NCBI GenBank assembly: GCA_022925895.1
Contig: JAKSYS010000481.1
Coordinates: 1-49,312, forward strand
DNA: 49,312 nucleotides
Reading direction: 5' to 3'
DNA from: Fragilaria crotonensis
Lineage: Eukaryota; Bacillariophyta; Fragilariophyceae; Fragilariales; Fragilariaceae
Shown: positions 23,650-36,054 of the stretch, piece after piece
Position numbering within the stretch: position 1 is the stretch's first letter
How the letters are laid out: each line of letters starts with the position of its first letter
Notes under the pieces: generated by a model
Seen by the model: only the letters and a program-made list of their open reading frames with translations
What the model was told of the DNA's origin: nothing
Database searches by the model: none
Program-made: the position numbers and the translations under genes

Positions 23650-23918
23650 GAACTCCGACATCACCTTCGTCTCGACGCTCTCCCCGAAGCAACAAGACGA
23701 AGGCGTCATGTACTAGTATTACTATCATACTACCGGTAGCGCCAACAGTGAATCGGATGCTGTCGGATGAACTCCAACGACACATCCGCCTCGACGCTCT
23801 CCCCAAAACAAGAAGACGGCACGTACCAGTGAAAACAGCGCATCAGACGCTGTCGAACGAACTCCGACATCAACTAGTCTGCCTCAACGCGCTCCCCGAA
23901 GCAAAAAAAGGCACGTAG
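23650..23918 (+). repeat. Three degenerate tandem repeats inside the inverted-repeat element
   Basis: Each unit begins GAACTCC(G/A)AC (23650, 23769, about 23860), continues with a (C/T)CGACGCTCTCCCC-like motif (23671, 23791, 23884) and then GAAGCAA or a variant. The spacing is about 119 and 91 bp. A frame open from 23445 to 23918 covers them, but its sequence is repeat-derived and resembles no known protein. Confidence 0.6.
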
Positions 23919-24150
23919 CCACTGTATGTGTTGTTTTTGTTGTCGGCTCTACGACTTCTCGTCACTTCAATGATGAGATGATGAGACTCGAGAAGTCTGC
24001 CGGGTAGTGTAGGAAAAGACCAGTACGTCAGTAGAAAAGGGGGTCAACGATAGAGAATGCTCAATTTTTCATTTTTTAAAAAGGGTATATTCATCTGACC
24101 CTAGGGTCAGATTTTTGACGTACCCCCCTCAACCATAGAGAATGCTCTTA

Positions 24151-24606
24151 CCTGACAATCATAAAGTCGCTTAGGAATCTTTGTTTTGTTTTTGTTTCAT
24201 TTTGCCCTGCTATGGGCTTCGTACTTCGTATGACATATAGTAGACTATTTCTACTCGCAGCACGATGTGAATGATATACCGATATACGCATATAGACGAC
24301 ATAGCCTAGCACCCTGTCAACTGTCAACTCTCCCATTTTACTTAGAACGAACCGGTTCACAGAAGTGTCCATCCGGTACTAACATGCACGATCGATTCCA
24401 TCTAGAGTTAAGGATTTAATTCGTGGAGTCACGTTCGGTTTCTCCAGAAAACAGTCCCACAAAAAGCTCGAACCCGAACTCCATTGCGTGTCAAGAAAGG
24501 TATCGTCTATTCGGTTATCCCACGTTTATCCGAGACAAATCCGCCCACCGGCTCGCATCCCATCACATTTTACTATTTTTTTTATTGAGAAAGAAAAACG
24601 AGCACA
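24151..24606 (+). promoter_or_regulatory. Upstream region of beta-propeller gene B
   Basis: 24334-24440 repeats the block found upstream of copy A (AACCGGTTCAC, ATCCGGTACTAA, GTTAAGGATTTAATTCGTG). The remaining ~165 bp to the ATG differ between copies. No TATA-like element was assigned. Confidence 0.45.
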
Positions 24607-27395
24607 ATGGCAGACGACTTGGAAAAGGGACAAGAGCCGCCGCCTCAGCAGCAGGAGCCTGAACAGGTGGAGCTGGACCAAAGGAAGCGTCGTCGTACCT
24701 TCGGCATTGTCATTTTGGTTTTGCTTGTCATTGGACTGATTGTTGGTCTTGTGGTCGGTCTCACTCGTCCCAGCAGCAATGAGTCATCGTCTTCTGCTTC
24801 GCTTGCTCAGGGACAAGGCGATGGCAGCAATAGCAGTCCATCCGAGCCAAGTCCGAGCCCCCCTTCTAGCACTTCAGACGAAACTGAAGATGATACTGCA
24901 TCGGAGACCACCGCCCGTGTCAAGTTCCAGTCGTCTGGCAGGGCCTTCAATGTCACCATGGATCTTCTCTCACCCGACGTACTTGAAGGATACGACAACG
25001 AGGATGACCTCAAGGCTGATCTTGCTGAGGCAGTGAAATTTTTCATCAACGGGTTCATCGAGGATCAAATTCAGTACGGCCGCTACACATATATTTACGA
25101 AGGACCAATGATGGATGTGGGTGCAGTTGCAGAGGGTGATGAAGCAACTGCAGATAACGCGGCAAGTGCTGGCCCACCTGGCGCCGGAGGAAGGGGCGAA
25201 TCGGCTGCAGGAGCAACAGACTTTGAAACCAACAACCAGGTCGACGGCGTGGATGAGGCTGACATGGTCAAATCAGATGGTACCTACGTCTATGCAGTCT
25301 ACGGCGATGCAGTAGTGGTTTGGGAAGCTGCCACCGGTGCGTACGTTACCAACTACACCTTACCGCCAATTGCAGAATCCAACGTGAGAGCCAGAGAATT
25401 GGAGATGGCTGCCAATGCTTCCAGTGGTAGCATGGGTATGGGTGGTGGCAATGCTTTCAACCGTAGCACGGGGATGGGTGATGGCTATGCCACTGACGGC
25501 AGCATGGGCATGGGTGATGCCATGATGCCATGGATTCCCAAGCCATGGATTACAGGACTGTCGCTCGAGAATGACAATCTCATCCTCTACGTCAGTGGCT
25601 ATGGTCCTGAAGTTGTTGCGGAGAAAAACATCACATCTGCCTGCTCGTACGATGCGTATGCAACAAGAGTCATGGTCTTCGGCACAACGCCACCATTGAC
25701 ATTGAAATCGGTGAAAGATGTCCACGGGTCTTTCCGAGATGCACGTGCCATTGGAGATGACATCTACCTTGTGACAACCTGTGGCTTTGACTTCTATTCC
25801 ATAGTGGAACCATTGTACATTATGAACGATGCATTTGTCAACTTGACGGACAGCAATTATCGAGCGGCTGCCGCTAAAAAGGCCGAGCCGCTCGTTGATG
25901 GCTTTGTGGAGTTGATGATCAAGGACATCAACGCCCATGGACCATCCAAGATTCCAAAGATTTCGCTCTGGGGCACTCAGTACGGAAACAACACTGCCGT
26001 TGTGGAGCAGGCCAACGCTGGCGGTGCCATCCAAGCGTATACTAGTTTGATTTCCTTTTCGGTTGCCGATGTGGTCGAAGGAGATGACATTGAGCTATCT
26101 AGTGCAGGTGCACTTACTCCATCCAGTTGGGGGTACACTTACACCATTGACGGGTGGGTTGTATTTGCAGCCCAGGGATGGGAGTGGAACCGTGATTTGG
26201 GAGGAACCAGTCAAAGCACCTACTTGCTGGGCTTTAGCATCGACGGAACAACCGCGTCCCCTGCAATCATCGGTTCGTTCCCTGGTTACATCCTCAACCA
26301 ATACTCCCTCAGCATATATGATGGTTACCTTCGAGTCGCAACTACAATCCAGTCCTGGTTTTCGGATGTGGTCGAACCAACCCCTGTTGATTCCAACAGT
26401 ACCGTTGGCGATTCGACGGGATCAACAAACGTCACGGGCGCAACAACGTCGACGAACGCAACAAACTCCACTGATGGCGGCACGGTATCCGCTCCAGGCG
26501 GTTTCGCGTGGCCTGTACCTCTTTCCATTACTCAGAACCAAGTGATCATCTTGAAGCTTCCTACTGCGGAAGGCGAACTGTTGGAGGAAGTTTCTCGCAT
26601 CTCCGATCTTGGCACGGAGGGCGAAAGCATCACGGCTATCAACTACTTTGGACGCATTGCATACGCTGGTGAGTTTAACGATTCTGTCGCGTGTTTTGTC
26701 GTGCTCGCATTTTCAATAACGTTAAACTTGTTCTACTCTTTCAGTCACCTTCCTCCAAACTGATCCGTTCTATGTGCTCGATTTGAACCCATCTGACCCG
26801 TCTGTCCTTGGCGAGTTGGTGATCACCGGATTCTCTTCCTACATCCACTCAATCAACGAAAACAACACCTTGCTGGTTGGAGTCGGGGAGGAAGCCGACG
26901 AGAACGGCACAGTCCTCGGAGTCAAGATTTCCCTCTTCGACGCGACGAAACCCGCCTCTCCAAAAGAAATCCAGAGCGCTGCTGTGGAGACCGATGCGAA
27001 CTCCTGGTCATACACCGATGCCTCGTTCGATTACAAGGCATTCCGCTGGTTGAGTCTCGGAGATGGAGTGGGCCTTGTGATTCTTCCGGTCCGCATTGAC
27101 ACTTGGGACCCAGACCGGCACTGCATCAACTGCCGGAAACTTTGATGGCTTTTTCGTGTACGATGTCTCCCGCGATGGCATTAGCTTGCGGTTCAAGATT
27201 TCTCATGTCGATTCGGCAGACTTTTATGGATGCTACTCCGATGCATATTTGCCCCAGAGAAGTTTTGTCTTTAATGGAAATGTGACAACACTCAAGGGTC
27301 ACTCAGTGGTGTCTACGGACCTTGACACTGGCAATCAAGGGTGGAAGTTTGATTTGCCAAAGCCCGCCAACCCGAATTACTGCGTCATGTGGTAA
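24607..27395 (+). CDS. Membrane-anchored beta-propeller protein, copy B (one apparent frameshift)
   Basis: Close paralogue of the gene at 15478. It shares the same MADDLEKGQE start, KRRR plus membrane anchor (residues 31-52), the TNNQVDGVDEADMVKSDGTY signature and the ending PKPANPNYCVMW. Exon 1 is intact from 24607 to 26668, then intron 26669-26744 (gtgagt...tttcag, 76 nt) lies at the identical position to copy A. One extra G in GGG at about 27106-27108 (copy A has GG) breaks the last ~95 codons, which resume in the next frame. Copy B has an insertion rich in Met/Gly (SMGMGDAMMP, about 25430-25530) that is absent from A. It lies 606 bp upstream of a rhodanese gene in the same orientation. 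Propeller proteins of this family are poorly characterised; ligand or substrate unknown. Confidence 0.87.
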
Positions 27396-28000
27396 TATTC
27401 TATTCCAGGATCAAGCTACGCGCCCCCGTTAGGGTTGCATTGACTTGTGGAGAACCTCTATGGTAGTCGATGCATCAGGAAATACGTGCGACTTCATCAG
27501 CAAACCCAATGAGACTTATTATACACGGACTGTCATAGCTTAATTGAGCTAAAATGTTCTTTTGCTTAGGTCACTGTATCTGATCGATTAAAGCATCGGA
27601 TTCATGATGATTACGGTATACTGTCGCATCATACTTCAGTAGGGATCACTGCTTACTGCTTAGCGAAGCAGCCGGCCCGAGGCCCGAGTAATAATCGGGC
27701 ACCAGGTTCTATACTTGGAACACTCTCTCTCCAGTTTCCACTTAACTCGAGTAGTCGGAGTACTCTAGGACTGGTAGTACGAGTATGCGGATACACTAGT
27801 ACTGGAGTACCAGGTTCTTGGAGTACGGGTACGTATTGCAATCAAGCCCAAAAAGAGGATTCTACCGTACTCATTGTTTATCCTTTATCCTATCCCCCGC
27901 GTACTTTGACGTTCTTTCTGCAAGAATCTTTCCCTCGGTTGCTGTTGGTGCTCGATCTCCCACTTCTACTCCATCACACTCACATTCTTTTCGATTCAAC
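27396..28000. other. Gap between beta-propeller B and rhodanese B
   Basis: 27467-27541 matches 18199-18270 behind copy A (GATGCATCAGGAAATAC, AGCAAACCCAATGAGACT, TTATACACGGACTG), which defines the duplicated unit. 27750-27835 is GTAC-rich. The last ~100 bp are pyrimidine-rich leader for the rhodanese gene. Confidence 0.5.
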
Positions 28001-28381
28001 ATGTCTTCTGGCCGCAAACCGGGTGTGGCGAGTGCTGCTGAATTGCAAGAATTCATTGCAGCAGCCGGCGACAAACTCATCATTGCCGATGTCCGCAATC
28101 CAAATTATGACGTGGAACCTGGGGACGCGAAATCTATCTCTCTATCCCCACTTCCCACTCCCGAGACTCGACCCCGGGCGCAGCTACTGACCTTTGATCG
28201 AAACACCAATACCATGCCCCTGCCGGATGTTGATGAGGATACCTATATCATTACTCACTGCGGAGCCGGATCACGAGGAAACGAGGCTAAGAAATTCTTG
28301 GAGCAGCATGGGTTTAAGAATGTCATCAATGGAGGTGGACCGAAGGAGAAGGAGCTCTGGGCGCTTTATGGTGACAAGTAA
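28001..28381 (+). CDS. Small rhodanese-like sulfurtransferase, copy B
   Basis: A single rhodanese domain of 126 residues. It starts AELQEFIAAAGDKLIIADVR, contains PETRPRAQLLTFDR and has the active-site loop HCGAGSRG with Cys87. It ends NVINGGGPKEKELWALYGDK. Single-domain rhodaneses carry persulfide sulfur on this Cys. The ATG at 28001 (AACATGTCT) aligns with the start of all other copies. The frame stays open upstream to 27818 and FRFN before the ATG is shared with copy D, so an N-terminal extension cannot be excluded. The gene is intact and without introns. The 3' flank (about 400 bp, from ATAAAAG and CTGCAATCTG) is homologous to those of copies C and D, showing whole-unit duplication. Confidence 0.9.
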   Translation: MSSGRKPGVASAAELQEFIAAAGDKLIIADVRNPNYDVEPGDAKSISLSPLPTPETRPRAQLLTFDRNTNTMPLPDVDEDTYIITHCGAGSRGNEAKKFLEQHGFKNVINGGGPKEKELWALYGDK

Positions 28382-31300
28382 ACTATAAAAGCGTGCTCTG
28401 CAATCTGGAATCCAGCTGTTGTTGTCCTCGGACTACCGGTAGGTTGTGTGTCGGGCTTACGCTATCAATGTGATGTTGTCGTTTTCGTGACTGTCGTCGA
28501 ATCTTGGAAGGTATCGATTCGTGCAAACTGCGAATCCTTTTAAGGTATACACCGTGTGTATACAAGTGGACATCTTTGAGTACGTGCAGTACGAGCACCG
28601 AGACAAGGAGCGGTGCCGTATTTCCATTTCCAATCTCACACGGATGGAAAGGGAAACGCCTCGGTTGCATGTTGCGCTCGTAATGGCTTAATCTGTCGCG
28701 CTATGTTAAGCACTACTATCGGTAGTAGGTCTAATACCAGCAGGTGATAACTAAACTTTGCTTCCATGGTCTCAAAAAGAAAATAGGATAGTTGATGCCG
28801 ATGATTGATGCTGCATGGACGATGGGCACAAAGTGACTTATTGGTGGTACTTCACACTGTTTGGCCTAAGTGGCAGATGTACACGAATACAAATGGTGAG
28901 GCACAAGTACGCTGGTCTCCTCGTGGTAGGGAAAATGGAATCCACTCCAGGATTCGTGAAGAATGTTTCCCAGTGTTGGTTAGGGTGGTTTTCTTATGTT
29001 AACTCTGCATTCATTTGGCTATAAACATCAATTTCCAAACTTGACCGACCTTGTTGGTACAGTGAAAGGTTGCATGCTTTGAAGGTGAATGCTCAATGCA
29101 TGATGGTCACAAGGTTTGAATATATTTGCTTAAGATATCAACGTCCAAGGAGTCTTCAATGAGAACAGATGTTGCAGGGAGGCTATAACAGAACTGTATA
29201 ACATCATTTTTGAGTGTTATAATATTAGCCTACCCTTTCGTGAAAAATGGATGGGGTTCATAAAGGCGGCCCCTCATTGATGAACTGGTTGTAGAACACT
29301 GCTTGCCTGCATTCGTCACCATCATGAACATCACAGATGCAATTCGACTTTGTAAACTGTATGGTCTTGGTCCTCTTGCAGGCAAGAATCTCAGCTGCTG
29401 CCTGGCTTCTGTTGTACGTCAACATTTATCACTCATCATCACCGATCATACCATACATCACCTCATTATGTTTTTCACTTTACCCTACAAACCGAGTACT
29501 ACCACAGCCCTATGCCGAAATGGTTTGGTTAAAAGTTAAACACGAATCAACGTTACTAAAAACACTTTGTTAAAAGAACCTCCATCAGCCTCCAGCCCTT
29601 TCGGTTTTGCCAATGTAGGCATCATACCTGTAGATGGACATGGGCGTACCTGTACTCTGTAGCTACTAGTAGAGAGCTATAGTAATCTGTAACGTTCAAA
29701 TGTGTATGGCTGGTTTCACCATCAACACTCCCGAGGTAAGATGTGGTACAAATCCTACGGTTGTTCAATAAGTTCGATAGTAGACGTCACCAAACTTTCC
29801 TGCGATTTGTTGTTGCGATTGCATAGTGTGTGTGAGATCGATGCACCGTTGTTTCACATTGGCGGTCGTTGTCACAATGGATTGCTCAATCGTTATAGCA
29901 TGCTTTATTGCATTCCATCGATAAGGTTGCCTTGAACAAGAAATGGTTGAAGTTGTGTGCGTTGACCTTTTTCTGAAATCATTCGACCTCTGAGTGCAAG
30001 AGTTCCTGTTGCTTAGCAGTGTTCACGATTGCTTCCGCATGACAAGTTCTTGGATTTGTTCCTGACGCGGCTAGTTTCAAGAGCTGTTGACCTATGATAT
30101 CATGCATGCCTGTAATGTAAGCAGCTCGTGCGAATGCATTGGTCCGTTACGTTCTTGCCGCAACAAACTTCTGAACCCTCATTCCTCTGAAGAATTGGGA
30201 AGTAGATGTGTGTTGCACAAGCATTTGCTGTCGTGATCATGTGATCGCAACCGCAGTTTCCTCGGATGGATGAGGGGAATATGCTCTTGAATTGTGGATT
30301 ATGTAGATGTGTGGTGTTCCGTTCTTAGCATCATCTTGTTGTTCGTGGTGATAACGAACGCGCAAATTATTCAACATGCGAGGAGGTGGAGTATGTTGGT
30401 ACAGAAATCACTGCGCAACTGTATCTTCTACTGCTGCTCGATTGATTTAAGGCTAATGCTGTCACTGCCAAACTCTTCAGCGCGTCCACAACACAAAGGA
30501 AGATCTTTGGCGTGGACTTTGCTTACTACAATGCCTTCATCACCCACACTTCCCACTATCACTTGGTACTAGCGGATAAGATCGATGGTGATTTTATGCC
30601 TCGTATCGATGGGGGGGGATGTATGGTGTGCTTGCTCGCTTCCTCTTCACGGGATATTTCCCATGATAAGGAATGAGAAGTGCATGATAAGTATTGCGAC
30701 GGTGGAGAAGCAGTCCATCATGATCCCTCGTCAACGCCGGTGCAGCCCTTCTTATTTCCGGTTGCGCTGCTCAAGTTCGATGCGCATACGATGATTTAAA
30801 GTGCTAATTCAACTAGTACTACGCATCTTTAGTTGTTTGATTAATAAGACTGTCCTTTTCTACAAAAGGTACGGTGCACTTGACGTATCCATGCAACACT
30901 GCTGCATTCTCGTGCTCGTTACTGTGAGCTTGTTGTCACATGCAGCAGCCAGTAGCAAACACCTTGTCGTGACTGCCACCAACCGTACTCGCCCTTCTTG
31001 TCCACAACTTGCACAATAAGTGTGTGTGGTTTAATCTTCTTTGCAAAGTTGACTTATGCATCTGCCTTGCTGATGATACCTGCCTTTGCCAACGCTGCAA
31101 CCCATGTCATGGACGGTGGTTATCAATTGCACAGTCTGTTCCTAAGTCTTGGAACAATTCAGCACAAAAATTGACGATGACTTGTATGGTCTATACATCC
31201 AACGGACTCACTAGTTCATTCTCACAGCAGAGGAGGAAACAGAGAGATATCTCATTGTGCTAGTTGCTTCCTCGGTCGTTGAAACGGAGTATCAGCACAA

Positions 31301-31609
31301 TCTTCATGACGCATGTGCCGCACCTTGTATCATCGAAATTTGAGAGGCAAGACTTTTGAGATAGCCTGACTCACTCATACCTCTCGATTTCTAAGTCAAT
31401 GATAAATACAACGGTTTGGGTGAGTCAGGCTATGGCTACAAGTGCAATGATTCCGAACGCGTTCAATCTCATCGTCGAGGCTCTTGCTTTCATCGAGTAA
31501 AATTGTGTGCTTCGTCGGCTCGGAAGACAAATTGTACTTAAGAGAATACTTCCCGCTGTACAAAACGTATTAAGGTCTACCTCAGGATTCTCGAAGGTGA
31601 AACCAGCCA
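28382..31609. other. Long intergenic region between rhodanese B and the first Copia element
   Basis: 28382-28790 is the 3' flank shared with rhodanese copies C and D (e.g. GAATCTTGG(A/G)AGGT(A/G)TCGATTC, CAGCAGGTG). 28790-31360 has only short, non-protein-like ORFs and a G8 run near 30609. A hairpin at 31361-31433 is listed separately. No gene, tRNA or further repeat was recognised. Confidence 0.45.
31361..31433. repeat. 14-bp perfect inverted repeat with 45-nt loop
   Basis: ATAGCCTGACTCAC (31361-31374) is the exact reverse complement of 31420-31433. The loop is AT-rich. It could be a tiny inverted-repeat element or a hairpin; no clear target duplication was seen. Confidence 0.7.
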
Positions 31610-31776
31610 TACGTAACGGCCGTCTCTTACCTTGGATAAGACGAGATAAACGATAAAGCAGTAACACGAGAGGCGTACGAAAGTAGTAAACGATAAACTT
31701 GTGTCTACGTCTGCTCAAGTCTCTGGTTACTACCGTACTAGCGGTTTCCGTACCGTATCGTCCGTATTCAAACGGT
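31610..31776 (-). repeat. 3' LTR of Copia element 1
   Basis: 167 bp, identical by eye to 38098-38264. On the element strand it begins ACCGTTTGAATACGG and ends GGCCGTTACGTA. A short G-rich tract (TTACGGGG) on the element strand precedes it. Confidence 0.9.
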
Positions 31777-31937
31777 CCCCGTAAATCATGAATTCGCCTC
31801 GTGACAGAATGATTTATCCCACGTTCCACCTTGTCCTCAAAACGACCTGGTATTAAAGCCCGCGGACTGTTATCCGCTCCAGGGGGTAAACAACCTCGCC
31901 CATGCAACGGTCGATAACCCAGGGCATGCCCTTCTTC

Positions 31938-34900
31938 TTAATACATAATGTGACGACATAGTGCTCGACGACGGTCTGCAGTGAGTACCTTCGTAAATAG
32001 GTCGGCCAAGTTAGTCATGCCGTCCTCTTTTCCCACACGTATAATCTTCGCGGCAACAGCCTCGCGTACTGCATGATAATTGATTGCATTGTGCTTCTTT
32101 GCAAGCATCGATTCGGGAATAGTTGTGTTTTTCACGACACCGTTATTGTCGCAGAATATATTGGCCGGACCATCAATTGGCACGCCAAACATTCGGGAGC
32201 TTATATCGCAACGCGACAAGCATGTCCTTCGCAGCTCGAAGCGCAACAAATTCACTCCCAAAACTGGAGGATTCAACGGTATTTTGCCGTTTCGAAAACC
32301 AAATGATCGGCGCGTTCTGAACGTAAATGATAATCCCAGTGTGCGATCTTCGAGTAATGACATTCCCTGCGTGATTCGCATCAACAAAACATGATATATT
32401 CACACATTTACCTTTTGGTTCTGGCATGTTCGGGGGTAGCTCCTCACATACGTCCCCGTAAAAGTCTCGCCAATCGGCATCAGAGTTGAACACACGTTCA
32501 TCGATATCAGGGGTTTTCGGATCGAAAACAATTCGAGCTCCGTTCTCATGCTTCTTCAAGTATGCGAAGATGTGATATAATGCCTCAAGGTGACCGCGCC
32601 GTGGCAGTGCCTGATGTTGGGACAATTGTGATACTTCGACAAATATGTCGAGGCGTCCGAGTTCAATTGCCCATCGCAGTATTCCAATTAATTGAAGGAA
32701 ACGCGACCCCATCTCGTCATTAAGTTCAGAAGTTACATCCAGCTCGGGCTTATAGCCGCTGGGGAATGGATTCCTCGCCGTTGACTTCAACTTTGCTTCC
32801 GGATCGTCTTCTGCAATTAATGCTTCGACAACTTTGATGGCGTTCTTGACATAAGTCTTACTGCCCATGGCCCATTCCACTTTACCATTCGGCAATTGGA
32901 CCTTCTCCATATTGGCTCCAAGATATATATCGGGCTCGTGGACACTTTCCGGTTTGAGCTCGTACAACTTGCCCAGTTCGTCCATTGTTCGTTTTGGTTC
33001 CTTCGCGAATATCAGGATGTCGTCAACGTATACCAACACCATATCATAGTGCGTTCCGGCACTCCGAATCCATACATCGGGATCTGCCTGTGTTGATGTA
33101 AAGTTCATATGACACAGCGTTGCCGCCAAGTCCGCACGCCAGGCAGCGCCTGATGATTTGAGTCCATATAGCGCACGCGTTACAATCAAGACTTTACCTC
33201 GGTCTTCGCCAGTTTCAATGCCACCCTCGAACCAAATTTTCTCACGGCACGATGCATTTAAGTATGCGTTAGTTACATCCCCCGCCAGCACGTCGAGGTC
33301 GTTCAGACCAGCAATCAGAAACGCCAGGCGTACACTGTCGCGTGATACCACGCTCGAGTAAGTTATCGATCCTGGCGTGTCGGTCGTGTGCCCTCCGGCA
33401 ACAAACCTTGCCTTCCGTGTGAAATCCATTTTAACGTCGAATATCACATGACATCGAATTTCTTGGAAGCCAATCATCGATGGCTCCTTTCCGCTTCGTG
33501 CTTGCGCGGGTGATATTCCGTCAGCGTTTTTCCACGCGACTTTCACCTTTGACATCTCCTTTCCTAGTGCTTTGCGCCAGAAGTCGGTTCCAGTCTCTTC
33601 GTCAATCGTCAGGGCTTCTTCGACTGTCTTCGGCACACGTATGCCGAATTTGTGGGTCGTGCGCCAATAGCGTTTGACCTTCGCAACAATGCGATTTCGC
33701 TTCCGCAGGACCGTATGTACCCACCAGTTAAACGCTGGCTCATTGGCAATTTTGTTTGCCGCTGCATATTCAGCAACTTGAACGGGATAGGCGTCTTTTA
33801 AATCCTTCAATGGTAGCCAGTCCGACGATCCGTCCTTCCACGAGACCAAAAGAGACCAGCCTCGGGTTGTCGACTTCGGGATACGATTCCCATTACGACT
33901 TGTGATGAATCCATCTGCGATTTGAATCGCCGAGTTGTCAGACCTGTGGTCAGTGATCTCGCTCAATAACTGATACTGATTTCCTTCAGAGTCAACCTGT
34001 GCATACATGCACTCTGCAATCACATTTGCGAAGTAGTTCTCAGTGGATCCATCGGTGAACTCCACGACGTATTCTCGGGTATCGAACAGGGGGTTGGAAT
34101 GTGCACGACCAATCGGTTCGCCAGAGGTACCCTTTGCACGTTTGACCACACGGCCTTTGCGTTCGCTGCCGGTACCGACATCGAATATTAGCTCTGCATT
34201 CAAATACTTGTCAATCACGTCGTCGTTGATGTCATCGGCATCCAACGTGTCAGGGGTATCCATATCACCATAATCTTCATCGGTGCGTACGGCGCCACTC
34301 GGCACCTCATCAAATTCGTCTTGGATATAAAATCCGTCAGCTGCATTGACCATAAAGTTCTGATCTGACAGACGCTCGTCAACTGCGCGGTCGAAACTCT
34401 CGATTTCGGTTTTGACATCATTGTTCAGGTAGTCGTCACGTACGACATGTTGTACCGTAGTTCGGGCAATTACATTGCCAGATTCAAGTAGTAACCAATA
34501 GCATAGGTCGCTTCCAACCCGGTGGGCAACGCCAAGCCATCGCGCGAGACGCCGCCCGCTGCCGTCGATTTCAATTTTCTTCTGGTCGTAGTACCATACG
34601 CGATCGTAAAACTCAAAGTCGATCCACTCGGATATGTCTGGTGTCTCACCGGTGACAATTTCAATCCCGGTGCGCAGTTGTTGGCCGCGAGGAATTCTGT
34701 TCAGAATGTTAGTCTCATAGACCAGGCCATAATCCCACAGACGAGGTGGGACCTTCCGCTTGAGCATGCGATTCCTCCATCGCTTCTTGAGCTCGCCGAT
34801 TTCTCTCTCGGCCGCATAATTCTGATTCGATCGTCCAACCTCAGACCGCTTCAACCTGATCTTCAAACGATTTACCTCCTTCATAAAGTCGGTCTTAGGA

Positions 34901-36051
34901 CCAACAATTTCGGGAGCTCCATCAGACAATAAGGAGTCGGGAATGCCAACATCGTCGGCAAATTCGGTCAACGCCCGAGCGACTTTCGATTTCGAATCGA
35001 GAGGATGGACAGTGGTGAATGATCCGTTAGTGAATACTTGCGCGCACGTGTTACCCTGGATTGATATGACCTTCGAGAATAAGGTATCAGTGAACCAGTC
35101 CCCGTTTAGGCGTCGCCGGTTCAGGTGTAAGTGATCAACACGATATCTTCGATGCAACGGGTGAACCGCCGTTCTTACCCCGCGCTGGGTAGTTACCTGA
35201 AGGGTTCGCTTGGCCGTCTCGAGGCCAATATTCCATTTGCGACTTAGATTCTCAAAGGTTACAATCGAGTGTCGTTGGCTCGTGATCGTTGCGCTTATCC
35301 CACCGTGCGTCCCCGTAAGCGCAGAGGACACGAGAATAGCATTCGCATACAAAGAAGACACGCAACGCGGGTCAGAAGTGGGGAAGATCGCCGTCGGGGG
35401 TGCAGTCGAATGGGACCATATATCCCGTCTAGCGGTCGATATACAGTCGACGGCACGCGTTGGATTCCGACGCGGTGCAGACATGTGCATGTCCGCGGGA
35501 TTCCAAGTCGGCGAAGTAATTTCGACAATCGGTAGATTCGACATTTCCCAATCAGTGGGAACGCGTGACTCGAATGAAAGATTCGGTCCCGAAACGGTAA
35601 GGGGAATAAAGATGGTGTCCAAATCAAGGCCAATCGGCCGATGCGGATCCCATGGATCGTCACAAACGCCGTAACCATGGGCTCGGATCTGATGTGGGTT
35701 GATTAAGGAGCAGTGTAAGTCGTTGCCAAACCACAACACTTGGTCAGCGACCAGGACGACAGAGTCGCCGGTTGTGGGGCACGTGTACGCCGTAGCACAC
35801 TTTGCAATCGGGACGTCTGGCTTCGGTTGATACTCCGCAGAAAAGGGAGAAACATTGCAGTACTCGCCTGAAAGTTCGAGCAAACGCCAATTCGGTCCAG
35901 CACACGTGGTGTCGGCGTGGTTATCGATCTCATTGATGGCAATGTTGCCAGGAGTTGGTTCAGTGGGCTTATGATGTGTGGGGCCCGTACGCCTTGCACT
36001 TGAAATTAACGCGTGTGCCTGCGCCTGGCGGGTACCACTGGCCTCTGCGAG
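31938..36051 (-). CDS. pol: Copia element 1 Pol (protease-integrase-RT-RNase H)
   Basis: The frame opens directly after the gag UGA. Its first potential start is a TTG at 35883, so it has no ATG of its own in the protease region. In order: protease active site DNHADT (35908-35925); integrase with Asp in FTDT, Asp in SDGAPEI and Glu in AAEREIGELK; a chromo-like segment (LLVSWKDGSSDWLPLKDL, about 33790-33880); reverse transcriptase with YVDD (33019-33030); RNase H with FVDANHAGN and SEFVALR. The ORF is intact to 32195-32197, where CCC instead of CC on the coding strand shifts the last ~85 codons (RMFGVPIDGPANIFCDNNG to the stop at 31938). In an element with identical LTRs this extra base may be a sequence error. 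Confidence 0.92.
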
Positions 36052-36054
36052 TCA
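36052..36054 (-). promoter_or_regulatory. In-frame UGA between gag and pol (putative readthrough site), element 1
   Basis: The gag frame ends AYNT-UGA and the next codon is CUC, giving UGA-C, the leakiest stop context known in eukaryotes. Counting 57 codons from 36051 reaches the first listed pol codon at 35883 without another stop, so gag and pol share one frame. The protease Asp is the 43rd codon after the stop. Confidence 0.65.

Larger units (their letters stand above)
23367..24147. mobile_element. Compound terminal-inverted-repeat element (MITE-like, TTA target duplication)
   Basis: 781 bp. The left end GAGCATTCTCTATGG (23367-23381) is the perfect reverse complement of the right end 24133-24147, and TTA flanks both sides (23364-23366, 24148-24150). 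A second, inner pair of the same motif lies at about 23420 and 24048-24062. Next to each end are palindromes built on GGTCAGATTT/AAATCTGACC. No transposase is encoded. The 3-bp TTA duplication points to the PIF/Harbinger superfamily, but that assignment is an inference. Confidence 0.7.

Noticed and set aside
30294-31263. Short + strand ORFs (60-92 codons) in the region before Copia element 1
   Set aside because: No domain, overlapping in all frames, composition close to random.
32073-35674. Plus-strand ORFs opposite Copia element 1 pol
   Set aside because: Antisense shadows of a clear pol gene on the minus strand.
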